From the NCBI GenBank assembly GCA_002099365.1, contig MSED01000003.1, positions 806,001-870,000 of the forward strand: a stretch of DNA of 64,000 nt. The letters are read 5' to 3'. Shown here piece after piece: positions 33,273 through 44,089 of the stretch (positions are counted from its first letter, which is position 1; every line of letters begins with the position of its first letter). The stretch is from Phialophora verrucosa. Taxonomy: Eukaryota > Ascomycota > Eurotiomycetes > Chaetothyriales > Herpotrichiellaceae. The notes below the pieces were generated by a model. The model made no database searches. It had not been told where the DNA came from and saw only the letters and a program-made list of their open reading frames with translations. Made by a program: the position numbers and the translations under genes.

Positions 33273-34022
33273 ATGTGGGTTCTGCCCCTCCTGGGCTATG
33301 CTGGCCTCGTGTTGGGCTTCGCCTTCCTTACCCTCTCGATCGCGTCGGGCCTTTACTACCTCTCCGAACTCGTCGAAGAACACTCAGTCCTCAGCGCGAA
33401 ACTCCTCAAGCGACTAATCTACGCCGTCGTCAGTATTCAATTACTCCTCTGGCTGGTCGATGGCTTCCCCTGGCACCTCATCTTGCTGGGTGTGGGGAGT
33501 CACGCTGTCTACGCGACTAATCTCCGCCACTTTCCCATCGTCAAGCTATCTGATCCCTTCTTCCTGTCCAGCTGCGCACTGGTCATTCTCAACCATTGGT
33601 TATGGTTCAGACACTTTAGCGACACGACCAACAGAGGAGGAGGATTCCGGGGAGCTCCACCGAGCAGCCGAAGAGATTGGTACTCGACTCCTGTGTATGA
33701 TCAACCCACTTTCACCGAGATCGCGTCCTACTTCGGGCTGTGCGTCTGGCTCGTGCCATTTGCGCTGTTTGTCAGTCTGAGCGCAGGCGAGAATGTCCTA
33801 CCAAGCATGGGCTCTGAGTATGCCACAGGCGACAGGCAGGGCGTAGGGTTCCAAAAAGGCCACAAGAGGAAGAATACCGGCATGGCGAAAGCGGCGGTCC
33901 ACGCCACCAGAGAATGGGTCACCGACACGGGCGCAGTCATGGGACTGTGGAACTCCGACAATGTCCGGCCGTCCAGAGGGTTCGGCAAGGGCCATACGAG
34001 GATAAATTCTGTGAATATATGA
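33273..34022 (+). CDS. SVP26: SVP26/TEX261-family ER-Golgi adaptor
   Basis: Membrane cargo adaptor of COPII vesicles; yeast Svp26 helps export mannosyltransferases to the Golgi. 249 residues, single exon. The open frame begins at 33180 with a non-ATG codon, but the family start (MWVLPLLGYAGLVLGFAFLT) is at 33273. Four hydrophobic segments and strong family marks: LTLSIASGLYYLSELVEEHS, a KLSDPFFLSSCALVILNHWL segment, and EIASYFGLCVWLVPFALFVS ending in LSAGENVLPS. The C-terminal tail of about 60 residues is basic and Gly/Arg/Lys-rich, as in other filamentous-fungal members. No link to the neighbouring LDI-like gene is evident. Confidence 0.94.
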   Translation: MWVLPLLGYAGLVLGFAFLTLSIASGLYYLSELVEEHSVLSAKLLKRLIYAVVSIQLLLWLVDGFPWHLILLGVGSHAVYATNLRHFPIVKLSDPFFLSSCALVILNHWLWFRHFSDTTNRGGGFRGAPPSSRRDWYSTPVYDQPTFTEIASYFGLCVWLVPFALFVSLSAGENVLPSMGSEYATGDRQGVGFQKGHKRKNTGMAKAAVHATREWVTDTGAVMGLWNSDNVRPSRGFGKGHTRINSVNI

Positions 34023-35331
34023 TCAAGATATCTGAGCACCTCGGACGTCTACACCGCCATGCACTGCCGATCGCATCTGCTGACCTTGGATATTGTTCGA
34101 CCTCTCGGACAGACTATGGACAAATGCAACATGCCGAGATGCTGTGCCTCTGATGATGACAACGTGGTATGTAACTCAGCAGATACGCGCCAAATACTGT
34201 GACTGGTATTTGCACCCCGGGCCGGAAACACCTTTGCCAAGGTCAAAGAGAAACAGGAGCAAGGAGGCAGACATGCCAATCGACACAGATGAGCCACACA
34301 CAGCCAGTAACTCGACAATATGGAGGCATTTCAGCCCGTCCAAAAGATCCTCTGGCGCAGAGCAGCGTCGCCGGTCTGATCCCAGGGATGATAGGCGAAA
34401 ACACAAGATAAGGCCAATTCCGACGGCCTCAAATCTTGCCCTCATGTCACCTCCACTCGAGCAGGGAGGCAGTGTAGGCCAACACGGCATGCATTGCCAG
34501 AAAAGGAGATTACTGCCCAAACAACGTCAGCCTTCGTCGCTGTATACCTATCCTTCACGGGTATGTATGTGTGTACCGTAACTGGTGCAGTACTCATGCA
34601 TGGCCTGCGCCTGTTGACGCTCGACGAGACAACTCCCCTCACGCCACGGAGATGGCATTGGGCTATTGGAGGAGACAGTCGATGGCGTGTTGGTTTGATG
34701 TAATGTCGTACGATGTGTGTGGATGTGGCAATCAAAAGTTGTGCAGTCGTGGCTAGCCAGTCATAACGACGTTAATACCGAAGCCCATGAGTCAATTTGA
34801 GACTAGAGAAGAACACATTGCCGATCTCCCTGTCTTCAGAGCGCGGATGACGGGACTCTCACCACACAATGGCGTCGTCAAGAAGGAAAAATGAAAAGGG
34901 GGGAAGAAGGACGAGGACGAGGACGAGGACATGTTATAGCCCAGGATCAGGACACCGCAGCTTCGTGCCAACAGAGTGGATCTTTAAACACTAGAACATC
35001 ATCGGGCCTCACCTGAGGAGCAGAGGCACCTAAGTAGAGAAAAGGCACCATCCCGCTGGACTTCTACCATCCCGGCCACGATCATAGGATCGCGGGTGAA
35101 GGAGACAAATCACCTCAAGTCAGAATAGGACAGTACAGCACGGACCGTAAATCAGATTCCATTCCAGTATGGAGTATGGAGTACCGAGAACGACATACCC
35201 ATCCCGACGCAGCTTTTGCCTCCAGTCCCTCAGCACCACATGAAAGTTTATACATGACCTCATCGCCGTCACGGTGGACCTAGGCGTCAGCATTGCATTT
35301 TCCCACATTGTAGGACTACCGTCGAGATAGA

Positions 35332-35407
35332 TATCTGATAGTGATCCCAAGAGCGTCCAGGTCAAGTGAAATTTATCTGACAATGATCCCAAGAGCGTCC
35401 AAGTCAA
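35332..35407. repeat. 42-bp-period direct repeat
   Basis: Two 34-nt units at 35332-35365 and 35374-35407 sharing the core TGATCCCAAGAGCGTCC, with about three mismatches. Non-coding as far as I can tell. Confidence 0.75.
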
Positions 35408-35520
35408 AGTGCGTCCAGCGGACCGGCGCAAAGGAATGATGGGACTCCAACTCCCCCGGGACATACGTGGACTCGTATAGCTTGCGCGTGGTTCTACATA
35501 ATCCGCAAGCCCGGCATTTA

Positions 35521-35548
35521 GTCTTCGGTCTTCAGTCTTCGGTCTTCG
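35521..35548. repeat. 7-bp tandem repeat (GTCTTCG/GTCTTCA)
   Basis: Four consecutive 7-nt units, three GTCTTCG and one GTCTTCA. Microsatellite-type, no function suggested. Confidence 0.75.
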
Positions 35549-35773
35549 TCCTTGGATATTATCGGCCGTGGACGGAAATAGTGTGGCGGGTCGCGAATAG
35601 GATCTGGAAAGGTTGCATATTCGCGGGACGGACCCTGCTCTGCTCTGCTCGACTGTGCTCGGGACGCAGGATCGTGCTGTGGTACTGTGGTACCGTGGTG
35701 CCGTATTTTCTGCAATAGATAGGGGTGCACGTCGAGGAGCTTGACGCTCACGCCCACGCCCACACCCACGCTC

Positions 35774-35837
35774 AAGATCATCCTCACGCCCACGCCCACG
35801 CTCATGCATGCCCAGCTTAAGATCATCCTCACGCCCA
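35774..35837. repeat. 45-bp-period repeat and CACGCC-rich tract at the TENA 3' end
   Basis: The 19-nt word beginning AAGATCATCC occurs at 35774-35792 and 35819-35837, embedded in a CACGCC-rich tract, right after the TENA stop codon (minus strand). It would lie in that gene's 3' UTR. Confidence 0.7.
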
Positions 35838-35840
35838 AGC

Positions 35841-37175
35841 CTAATCCGAGACACCGACATCGGGCCAAAACCGCCTCTCCACGTCGAGGACATGCCTCCA
35901 CACAGCCTTGTAGACGTCCAGCTTCCGATTGACCGCGTCCTCCCTCTCGGCCAGCAGGTCCGTCAACTCGGCAATCTCGGCGACAAAGGCCTCGAACTCC
36001 GTGCTCGTCCAGTTGGGGATGAAGGCGTCACGCAACGCCCCGCCGTCCAGGTCGGCGGAATGAGTGGCGCTTTTGGTATTCTGATTCTGATCCTGATTCC
36101 GATTCTGACTGTCACTCCGGGTTTGATTTTGGAGGTGGTCCTCGTTCGCAATGCCGGTCGTGCCGCTCAACGTCGTGTTGACCTCACTGCCTTCCAACTC
36201 GGACATGACGCTGTCGGAGAAGGCCTTTGATTTCCGATCCCTCTCCCTGTCTGCGTCCCTGTCCTCTACACCCTGCTTCTGAGTCGAGCCCATGGTCGCG
36301 GTCGCGGTCCCACACGACGCGGCATATCCCCACGCGCGCAGATAGACCGTCTCGGTGGCCCACAGCACGACCATGCCCTCGAGGAGGCTCATGCTGGGAT
36401 CCGTCCAGAACGCGCGAAACAGGTCGATGTACTGCTTCGTCGCGGGTTCGGCGGTGAAGACGCCGTCCCGGCGGGGCGGCGGGGCCTCCAAGTCCAAGCC
36501 GTACTGTTGGGCCGTGGCGGCGAAGAAGGCCAGCTCCCTGTGAATGTTCTGCAGCGCGCGGGTGAGGCAGTCGACGAGCCGCCAGCGCAGGGACGTCGAT
36601 TTGTCGGCGATGTGGACGTAGGGGAGGTCGACGCGGGCGATCAGACTGCCGATGAAGCCGATGTATGACTGGGCGTAAAGGCGGTCCTGGGATAGCCAGC
36701 GCGAGAGCGTGTGTTTGGGGAGATGGCCTTGGCCGGCGATGCGGAGGAACGGGTGCTGTGTCGCGAGGGAGAGTTGGTGGGGGGACGAGGCCAGGAGGGT
36801 GGAAGTCAGGGATGGGGGCGGTGGTTGGAACGGTGCTCCTGGTGGTGGGGAGGTGAGGGTGGCGGACATGTAAGGCGTTGGGGGATGTTGGGACAGAGGA
36901 TACGCGTGGACCGGTTGGTTGTGGATGTGGCTGGACGGGTAGAAGTATGTGGTCGGGGTGTTATAGTAATTCGGGATGGGTTCGACCCGTTGCACAGTGT
37001 GGGCGCTGGCATTGGCATTGGGGTTGTAGTTCTGGTGCTGGGGACGGCTGGGCTGACTGGCCACGCCGGTGGTTGCGGACGAGACGGACATTCCGTCGCT
37101 CGTGGTGTTTCGCTGGTGGTTGTACGGACCAGGGGGACTCTGTTGGCGATGGTGGTCTGGTAGATTGTGCCACAT
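35841..37175 (-). CDS. TENA/THI-4 family protein with disordered extensions
   Basis: 444-residue single-exon protein starting at the only good ATG of the frame; the frame is open upstream to 37298 but without ATG. Residues 1-130 are Pro/Gln/Asn/His-rich and disordered. The TENA fold starts at about 140 with HPFLRIAGQGHLPKHTLSRW, then LSQDRLYAQSYIGFIGSLIA, typical of the heme-oxygenase-like TENA/THI-4 helices, and WATETVYLRAWGYA near 272-285. Residues about 291-383 form an acidic/Asn/Gln-rich insertion between the last helices. The final helices run from FIPNWTSTEFEAFV to the C-terminus. Classic TenA enzymes (about 220 residues) salvage thiamin pyrimidine; this protein is twice as long, so a thiamin role is only a guess. 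Confidence 0.75.
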   Translation of the reverse strand: MWHNLPDHHRQQSPPGPYNHQRNTTSDGMSVSSATTGVASQPSRPQHQNYNPNANASAHTVQRVEPIPNYYNTPTTYFYPSSHIHNQPVHAYPLSQHPPTPYMSATLTSPPPGAPFQPPPPSLTSTLLASSPHQLSLATQHPFLRIAGQGHLPKHTLSRWLSQDRLYAQSYIGFIGSLIARVDLPYVHIADKSTSLRWRLVDCLTRALQNIHRELAFFAATAQQYGLDLEAPPPRRDGVFTAEPATKQYIDLFRAFWTDPSMSLLEGMVVLWATETVYLRAWGYAASCGTATATMGSTQKQGVEDRDADRERDRKSKAFSDSVMSELEGSEVNTTLSGTTGIANEDHLQNQTRSDSQNRNQDQNQNTKSATHSADLDGGALRDAFIPNWTSTEFEAFVAEIAELTDLLAEREDAVNRKLDVYKAVWRHVLDVERRFWPDVGVSD

Positions 37176-38516
37176 GATGATGGCGCCACTGGATGCGTTA
37201 CCCAAGGCTGAGGCGACGGAAGTAGCACAGTCGGGGTTGGTCTCGGCGCGAGGAACCTCCTTGTCGATACTGCTGGAGCTTGAAAGGCGCGGTATCAAGT
37301 CAGTGGAGGGTCCCTTCGTTGATCCGGTTCAGGCGATCGTTTGCGCTGGTTTTCCTTGCACGTTGTTTGAGGCTCGAACGAGGCTGAGTAACGCGGCCAC
37401 GCGGAATGAGCGGCTGGCTAGCAGCTGGGTTGGATAGCGAAAGAGGCTTCTGAGAGCGACAACTCGATTCAAAGGATGCCTCGTGAATTTCGGCACATCA
37501 ACTGATCCTTGCTTGTAGTATTTCTTCTCAGCACGGAGCACGTTCCCCGACGCAAGCAACGCCGGATTGAAACCTGAACGAGTGAAGACGAAGAGGTCTT
37601 AAGGAGGTCGCTCCCATCAAACGCTCTGCAATGTGAGGGGTTGCCCTACCCGGCTGTCGGTGTTCGTCAGCTTGCCTCGTGTCCGGCCGTCGTCGACGAC
37701 GCCTCGTAATTCCAGCGTGGCCAAGGTTGCCGATGAAACTTCGACGGCGAAATAGTGCGTTCGTTAGCCGGCGAGAAAACCCAAGGGTGTTAGTGTCGCG
37801 CGGGGTGGTTACAGGGATGCTGCAGGCAACATGTACGCTGTATTTCACAGACTCGTGTTTGTCCTGCTTATTGACGTTCTCGTTCTTCTTCTTCAAGCTC
37901 CTACCTGACCGCTTTGACTTGATTTGCTCGAAGACAATGCTGCGCCGTGCTGCTGGTGCTCCAATCAAGCCGCGCCCACGCAATCGTGCCCCCAGAGGAG
38001 CTCCAGACGAATCTGTTGGGGGCCGCACGCCCGGAGGCTACTCGTGCTGTAGGATATTACAGTTAGCTCCGGCAAGCCTTGACTCTTGGAGTCCGCTAAA
38101 TTGGTGGACTGATGCTGCACCTACGACGTCGGTCTGCCGATAACGAACGCAATCGACCTGTCTTGATGACGCGCTGAAGTATGTACGAGGAAAAAAGCTT
38201 CGGAGGACCCATTCTTTAATAGCTGAAATTTCAGCTCGAAAATCTACAACTGAGATATAGGTAATTAACTGTTTTCTCTGTCGGCACAGAACCATGACGA
38301 GCGTGCTTCTGCTTTGTGATCCTTGAGACATTAATAGCATTGTAAGAGTGGCCCCCACCACGGACAGGAAGGGGGGAAAGTAGAGAAAGACACGAGGAAG
38401 CCTCTGAGAGGGCGCCTTTGAGTTCTCTTCTTCGACCTTCATATGAGCTTGCAGCATCGCATCTGGAAGGATCCAAAGACAGGACCCGGCAGATTGACCT
38501 CTATCTCACGACCGAA
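37176..38516. other. Divergent interval between TENA-like and SDR genes
   Basis: 1.3 kb, shared 5' flank. An open frame at 37679-38143 (+) includes a short Arg/Pro-rich peptide (from 37939) but no family features. I see no supported gene. Confidence 0.4.
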
Positions 38517-39442
38517 ATGCCCCGAGTCTTCCTCATTACCGGCACTTCGACAGGCTTCGGCCGCGAATACGCCCAAGAAGTCATCAACCGGGGGGACATT
38601 GTCGCCGCCACGGCCCGCGACCCTTCTCGACTCCAGTTCCGTGGCACCTCGCCAGACAACTTCGTGGCCCTCCGCCTCGACGTCACGGACAGAGACTCGA
38701 TCAAGTCGGCCTTCGCCGACACGCTGAAACGGTTCGGCCGCATCGACGTCGTGGTGAACAACGCGGGCTACGGCCTCGCCGGCGCGTTCGAGGAATACAC
38801 CGACGCCCAGATCCGAGAGCAATTCGAGATCAACTTCTTCGGCCTGTTGGATGTCACGCGAGAGGCGCTGGAGACCATGAGAGACAGACAGACTCCCCCG
38901 GGGGGATTGATCCAGCAGGTGACGAGCATTGGAGGACAGAGGGGCGTCCCGCTGTTCAGTGCTTATTGTGCCACCAAGTGGGCGGTCGAGGGCTTTACCG
39001 AGAGTCTCAGCCACGAAGTCAAGCCGGAATGGGGCATTAAGTTCACGTTGGTCGAGCCCGGTGGCTTCAGGTACGTTTGCGTTCGTTTTTGTATCTCTCA
39101 TCCTGGCTCGATCTTCGCGTCACCAGCCACAGCTACGATGACTGACGACCGTGTTGTTCCAGGACCGACTGGGCCGGCCGCTCCATGACCTTCGCCGAGC
39201 GCCATCCGGCATACGATCACCTCGACGCTGAGAAGCAGATGAACGCCCGCCACGGCACGCAGGCCGGCGATCCCAAAAAGGGCGCCAAAGCAATGTACGA
39301 GCTGGCCGTCATGCCCGATCCGCCCTTGAGGGTGGTCATCGGAAGTGACGCGTACAAGGCCGTGCTGAACAAGATCGAGCGCTATGAAGAGAACTACCGC
39401 AAGTTTGAGCAGCTGAGTAACTCGACGGACGTGGATGCCTAG
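38517..39442 (+). CDS. Short-chain dehydrogenase/reductase
   Basis: NAD(P)-dependent oxidoreductase of the classical SDR family, 277 residues from exons 38517-39070 and 39163-39442 (phase 2, inside an Arg codon). The cofactor motif TGxxxGxG is TGTSTGFG (8-15). LDVTD lies at about 55, NNAG at 81-84, and the catalytic triad is S137, Y150 and K154 (YCATK). PGGFRTDW at the exon junction matches the family pattern after beta-6. The frame is open upstream to 38418 but the family start is 38517. No gene cluster partner is evident; the substrate is unknown. Confidence 0.93.
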
Positions 39443-40413
39443 ACCGACCCTGGGGTTTGGGCCCGCTGTGTGCCAGGACGATGGAAGTGTCATTGCACGA
39501 TGGACTCCGAGGGCTTCAATGTTACGGTAGAGTAGTAGAGGAGCCCTTGTCGGAAGAATTGATACAGGCTCTCATGGTAGAGAGAACGCCAGCTGTCGAC
39601 TCCTATCATGAAGTGGCAAGGATACAGGTATGAAGCAAGGATTGATGATGGTTGGCCGGGCAGAGTTCGTTATTTCTATACAGCAAGTCACCGTTCTGAT
39701 AGCTGGCTGATCGACTGTCCGCCGCCTTGCCTGCCCCTTGCAGAACAAGTACCGAGTACATACGAATGCAATTTCCCTGTGGCCCGGGGTCCGCTTCCAG
39801 CTCACATAGAGTAGGCCTTGTTGTACATATACACATTGGTTAAATCGAAAATGAAATCGCAGCGCCGGCTCGCCTGTCCCGTCACAGTCCATCATTTCAT
39901 CTCAGTCGATCCCTTCACGATCGAGTCCCCTGCATTATCTCCCGGCGCCTGACACCACCCATATGAGACAGTGCCGCTCTGATAATTCCGCAATGGCCCC
40001 GTGAGATAAACATCGAACAATGGTGGGAAGCATGCAATATGGGGTATCTGTAACAACGCCCAAAGCAGAATGGGAGAAACGAACAAGCCCGTTGAATACC
40101 ACATCAATGCTTTTCCTGGTGTTTTCCGTTTGTTTTCAACCCTCACCGTGGTCTGTAATCATATGCACTTTTCTTCGTGTGATTGCGAGCAAAAATCGTT
40201 GTTGCTTAGGTGCTCTGCGTCGTAGTCGATATCTCATCTTCACTGTAGCCTCGAGTATCCGGTTCCCATGCTCGGCAGATCACCTCTGTTACTGATCAAA
40301 GTTCTCTTTATCGTGCGCAAAGTCTCGTATTCGTTGTTGCGTAGAGTGCTCTGTGTCATACTTCACGTCTCATATTCGTTGTTGCTGAAGTGCTCTTGGT
40401 TGTGCTGGACATC
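39443..40413. other. Convergent 3' region (SDR / C2H2 regulator) with imperfect repeats
   Basis: 971 bp with no supported gene. Contains a 21-nt word shared with 44069-44089 (here 39745-39765), and near the C2H2 gene three imperfect copies of a TCGTTGTTGC...GTGCTCT repeat. Confidence 0.5.
40196..40410. repeat. Imperfect repeats 3' of the C2H2 gene
   Basis: TCGTTGTTGC followed by a GTGCTCT-type word occurs near 40196, 40331 and 40376. The last two copies have a 45-bp period and are most alike. They would fall in the 3' UTR or just beyond it. Confidence 0.6.
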
Positions 40414-42318
40414 CTACGTCCTTTGCTGCTGCTGTTGAGTAGCATTAGCAAGCTGGTGTTTCAGTGAATTGATCTCCTCCTGCATGCTATTGATTCGCTG
40501 TTCCAGGTTGGTCACGTATGCCCAGATCCTGTCGGAGTGGGCAAACATGGGATTTGATGCTTCACCACTTCCGTGGCCAGAATGACCGTGGCTCGACAGA
40601 CTGTTACTGTGGGAAGACAGAGGCCCACTACCACTCATGTGAGTAGGTGGACCACTGGGCTGTGTAGGAGGATGAGCCGGGCCACCCTGACTGGGCAAAG
40701 TATACCTCGGATCCGGTGGGTTGAGCGCGTGTGGCGCAAGGGGAGGAGGCAGTTGCGGTGCACTGGGAGGCACATTCAGGGACGATCCAGAACCAGTACT
40801 CCGAGGATGTGGCTGTGGATAGAATGTGGTACTTGGTGACCGATTGCGCCCATCGCCGGCAACGGCCCCCGCTCTTTGCGTCTGGCCAGGTGACAACGGT
40901 TTCGGACTTTCGGTCATTGGGTTTTGAGCAAAGACCGAGCCTGCCGCCGAGGGCCGCGAACTGGAGGAGGAGCCGGTGATCGGTGCGAAAGATGTTGGTG
41001 CAGCTGCCGCCACCGGAGCATTGCTTGGTCCCGCGCTTGATTGACTGTATCCAGGTCGGGGAGCGAAATAGCTACCCGCTATTCCCCCCGGAGGTCGGCC
41101 TTGGATCGGAGGGTACGTGCTTGGAATCCGGGACGCGTGCTCAGATTCGTCCACAGTGTCGTCTCCTGATGGTGCCTGACGGCGTATGGAAGGTGTAGGC
41201 CGCCTCTCATTGCCTTCTTCATCGTCCATGTTGGGCGGCTCCTCATACATGATACCCTCCATAGACTCATCAGCGTCGCCTTCTTCGTCACCACCAAAAC
41301 TACCCATGCTCGATCTTCGCCCAGCACATCCACCAGGTCCTTTATTGTGACGAGCCAAGGCATCGCCGCGGGCGAACTTGCGACCGCATTTTGGGCAGAT
41401 GTGAGGCCGCTCACCGGTGTGGAGCTTGGTGTGCCGCTTGAGATCATGTAACCGGCGAAATCGTGATGAGCAGGTCGAGCAGACGTAGGGTTTTTCTTGG
41501 CTATGCGTTAACAGATGGCTCTTCAGATTGTGATGACGGGTGAACTCGGTGGCGCAATAGGGGCATCTGTGCTTTTTGCTGGAGGGAGATTTTGTACCTT
41601 GTCGTGTGCCGGAATGAGGCAAGCTCATCCCTCGTCTGCCGCCCTCGGGATGTGTTGGTTGCAAGAACGGAGTCGGATATGACAACGCTCCTGTTTTTGC
41701 AACATCAGTTGGTGAGGTAGAGCCTGCCCCGGCGGCATTCACGACCTGGCGGACCGTTTCCTCAATCGGAAGCGGACTGCCTACAGTGGTGGTCATCCCC
41801 GAATGTCCCGCCACGCCTTCGAGAGATCCCACGGTCCCTATACTGGAGATGCTAGTGGGACTGGTCAATGCATGATTTTCGCCGGTTCCGGACGATTCGG
41901 CAGCGCTTGCAGACGGCTGCTGGACGTTCTCCGCAACCACGGCCAGTGGCTCACTGACAGTGGTCGCAGGGTCAAGGGGAGCATCTGAGTGTAGCTCAGC
42001 TTTGCTCGTAGCATTTGAATTTGCGCCCATCAGGGCACTCAGGGCTTGCTGGGTAGGATTAGGACTCGTCCCGGTCGATGGCGGCGGGGTGGATCGAAAT
42101 GACTTCTGTTGTCCTTCAGCAAGGGCGGCAGCAGCAGTGATGAGTGGGCTTTCTAGCCTTGGCCTCTTTCCGGGCCGTGAGGACTCCTCGAAGTCGTCCC
42201 GAGAGCTGGTCCTGGCTTTGGATGAATCTTTTACTGAGAGTGGTGGTTTAACGAATGTGGGGGAGGCTGGAGTAGATTGCCCGGGGGAAATCTGAGGATC
42301 GGGACTGAGCTCAGCCAT
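40414..42318 (-). CDS. C2H2 zinc-finger transcription factor
   Basis: 634-residue single-exon nuclear regulator; ATG at 42318 (two TTG codons precede it in frame). Three tandem fingers lie at about 252-331: CPYCATEFTRHHNLKSHLLTH, CSTCSSRFRRLHDLKRHTKLH, and CPKCGRKFARGDALARH, whose last ligand looks like Cys (GGC) instead of the second His. Linkers are of the TGERPH type. Upstream are long Ser/Thr/Pro/Ala-rich stretches with a KRPRLESP nuclear-import-like motif. Downstream are acidic and Pro-rich regions and a C-terminal coiled coil (WAYVTNLEQRINSMQEEINS) ending in poly-Gln, which suggests dimerisation. The finger set is well conserved among filamentous ascomycetes as I recall it, but I cannot name the ortholog. 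Confidence 0.9.
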   Translation of the reverse strand: MAELSPDPQISPGQSTPASPTFVKPPLSVKDSSKARTSSRDDFEESSRPGKRPRLESPLITAAAALAEGQQKSFRSTPPPSTGTSPNPTQQALSALMGANSNATSKAELHSDAPLDPATTVSEPLAVVAENVQQPSASAAESSGTGENHALTSPTSISSIGTVGSLEGVAGHSGMTTTVGSPLPIEETVRQVVNAAGAGSTSPTDVAKTGALSYPTPFLQPTHPEGGRRGMSLPHSGTRQGTKSPSSKKHRCPYCATEFTRHHNLKSHLLTHSQEKPYVCSTCSSRFRRLHDLKRHTKLHTGERPHICPKCGRKFARGDALARHNKGPGGCAGRRSSMGSFGGDEEGDADESMEGIMYEEPPNMDDEEGNERRPTPSIRRQAPSGDDTVDESEHASRIPSTYPPIQGRPPGGIAGSYFAPRPGYSQSSAGPSNAPVAAAAPTSFAPITGSSSSSRPSAAGSVFAQNPMTESPKPLSPGQTQRAGAVAGDGRNRSPSTTFYPQPHPRSTGSGSSLNVPPSAPQLPPPLAPHALNPPDPRYTLPSQGGPAHPPTQPSGPPTHMSGSGPLSSHSNSLSSHGHSGHGSGEASNPMFAHSDRIWAYVTNLEQRINSMQEEINSLKHQLANATQQQQQRT

Positions 42319-43297
42319 CAACAATATCTAATGTAGCTTCGATAGCTGTGACCTACGTGAGGAGTCAGTGGGAAGTCCACGAGCGCGGGCACCGCATCTC
42401 CATTGCATACGCAGGATGGGCGCAGACGGGAAAATGCCACGACTGAGAGTGGATGGACAGTGGTGTGGGTAAATTTGCGACATTGTCATGTAGGGCGGAT
42501 GAAGGCATACCTGTTGCAGTAGCATGGGTTGAGCAGCGTTGAGGCCCCAAGCTGAAAAGTAGTGGGCTGAATACGAAGCCCGTTCTCTTCAGCCTCACCA
42601 CAAGGCCAAACGGTCTGTTTTCAAGGCGGACAGCTGGCCACAGTGCTTCCTGGGAATGCTCCTTTCCTATCTCTTATTTCATTGGCACACAGGGTTGCGC
42701 AGCATGTTATGCAGGAATGTGCGTCGGCGCAGCGGGATTTTTGAGGCTGTCGCGGTGTATTCTGGGTCGCAAGACAGTCCCAGGGCCGAGGCTGAAGCCT
42801 TTGAACTGACGCACTCTTTATGCGGCGAGTCGAACGAGTGCTCCGAGCCTCTTTAATGAGCGGAAGTCGTGGTGCGGGAGTGGGCGAATATGCGCAAGGC
42901 AAAAGAAAAGTAGCAGATCGATTCTGACGACGTGGAAGACCGTTGAGGATGCGCGCCAGGCGGATGCGACAGGCCCGCGCTCGGAACTCGCGCGCAGCGG
43001 AGAGGATGAATTCGGCGGTTAAGATCCTGAATTCGTGTGCGTCAAGGAAGAAGGAAGGTATTGAAGCGCTGAGGCGGGCGGGACGAAACGATGGTAGAGG
43101 CGAGGCGAGGGTTGTAAATGGTGGCGGGTGCGATCTCAACACAGCATAGCCGAGTTGAAATGACACGGAATTCTCGATTGTGCTGGTGGCTGATCTGAGT
43201 GGAATGGCGAGCGAGACTCTTGGACGGGCGAGATCGATCGTAGAAGTCGATCCAAGACTAGCAACGCTGCCAAATCAACAGGATCAGAATTACTGAC

Positions 43298-43311
43298 TAC
43301 TCGTACGAGTA
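43298..43311. repeat. 14-bp perfect palindrome of the TACTCGTA family
   Basis: TACTCGTACGAGTA is its own reverse complement. It is the fullest copy of the short motif family scattered through intergenic DNA of this window. Confidence 0.7.
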
Positions 43312-44068
43312 CTTTGGTAGCAATGATAGTGGCAGTTGAGCGGAAGAGGGAAAATGATGGAGATGGGGCCTCGATGTGCTGAACCGAGTGACGAGGTATT
43401 CGAACGGAGTGGAGAAAGTGGCTCACAGTGTTGGTCTGTGCCAGGCCACTAAGAGAGCACTGCGACTATCCTAGTCGGTAACGTTCTCGAGATGGTTTGG
43501 GGTCGTCGCTGGTTCGATGATGGAGAGGCACGGCCGGAGGAGAGGAGGAAGGGTGAAAGAGGAAATGAGGCGCCGACAGACGAATCGTGATACGCAATTG
43601 TTGCGATGAGAGATCCAAGAGAAGCACTTAAGGTTAGTTGTGCCTGGCTGCAGGCCGACGATCTGAGAAATAGAGGCACAACGGTGGCGCTCGCACTGGG
43701 CTAAGAGCCATGGGACAGCGAAATATTGGATGGAAAGCTAACCGCTCAATCACAGGCCGGTACGCAAGGTGGTTCAGCAAATGGGTTTACTCGTACCGTG
43801 CGAGTAGGATCTTTGACGTTCGATGTGGCACGCGAAAAGATCAACAGTTTCTTCGATCAGCAGTGAGCAGCGGCTGGTGATTCGTGTGCAGGCAGCCCGA
43901 TGGATATGACGAGACCCATCAAAGTGGCAGTGCTTCACCAACTCACCGTGGCCGTTGACGCTTGCCAGGAACAGGCGGACTGCTGCACAGTGCACGAGTC
44001 CTGGGTGCGGCTTGACGCTCTACGAGTAGTTAAAGGTCGCCTGCACCTACTCGTAAACGGATGCTTCG

Positions 44069-44089
44069 ACAAGTACCGAGTACATACGA
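44069..44089. repeat. 21-nt word shared with 39745-39765
   Basis: An identical 21-nt sequence (core AAGTACCGAGTACATACGA) occurs here and at 39745-39765, both intergenic; a shorter relative is near 45928. Confidence 0.75.

Larger units (their letters stand above)
34023..35840. other. Gene-poor interval with several short tandem repeats
   Basis: 1.8 kb between the convergent SVP26-like and TENA-like genes. No gene recognised. Contains a GACGAG run near 34907-34930, a 42-bp-period duplication (35332-35407), a 7-bp-period array (35521-35548) and a 45-bp-period duplication abutting the TENA gene (35774-35837). Confidence 0.5.

Noticed and set aside
37679..38143. 154-codon plus-strand frame with an Arg/Pro-rich peptide resembling a mitochondrial targeting start
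   Set aside because: No continuation into any recognisable domain was found.
39892..40146. 84-codon minus-strand frame with a hydrophobic stretch
   Set aside because: Starts without ATG, too short, no splice partner found, and lies between two convergent genes; probably 3' UTR or chance.
42621..43166. 181-codon minus-strand frame
   Set aside because: Arg/Ser/Pro-rich chance-like translation without family features, in the upstream region of the C2H2 gene.
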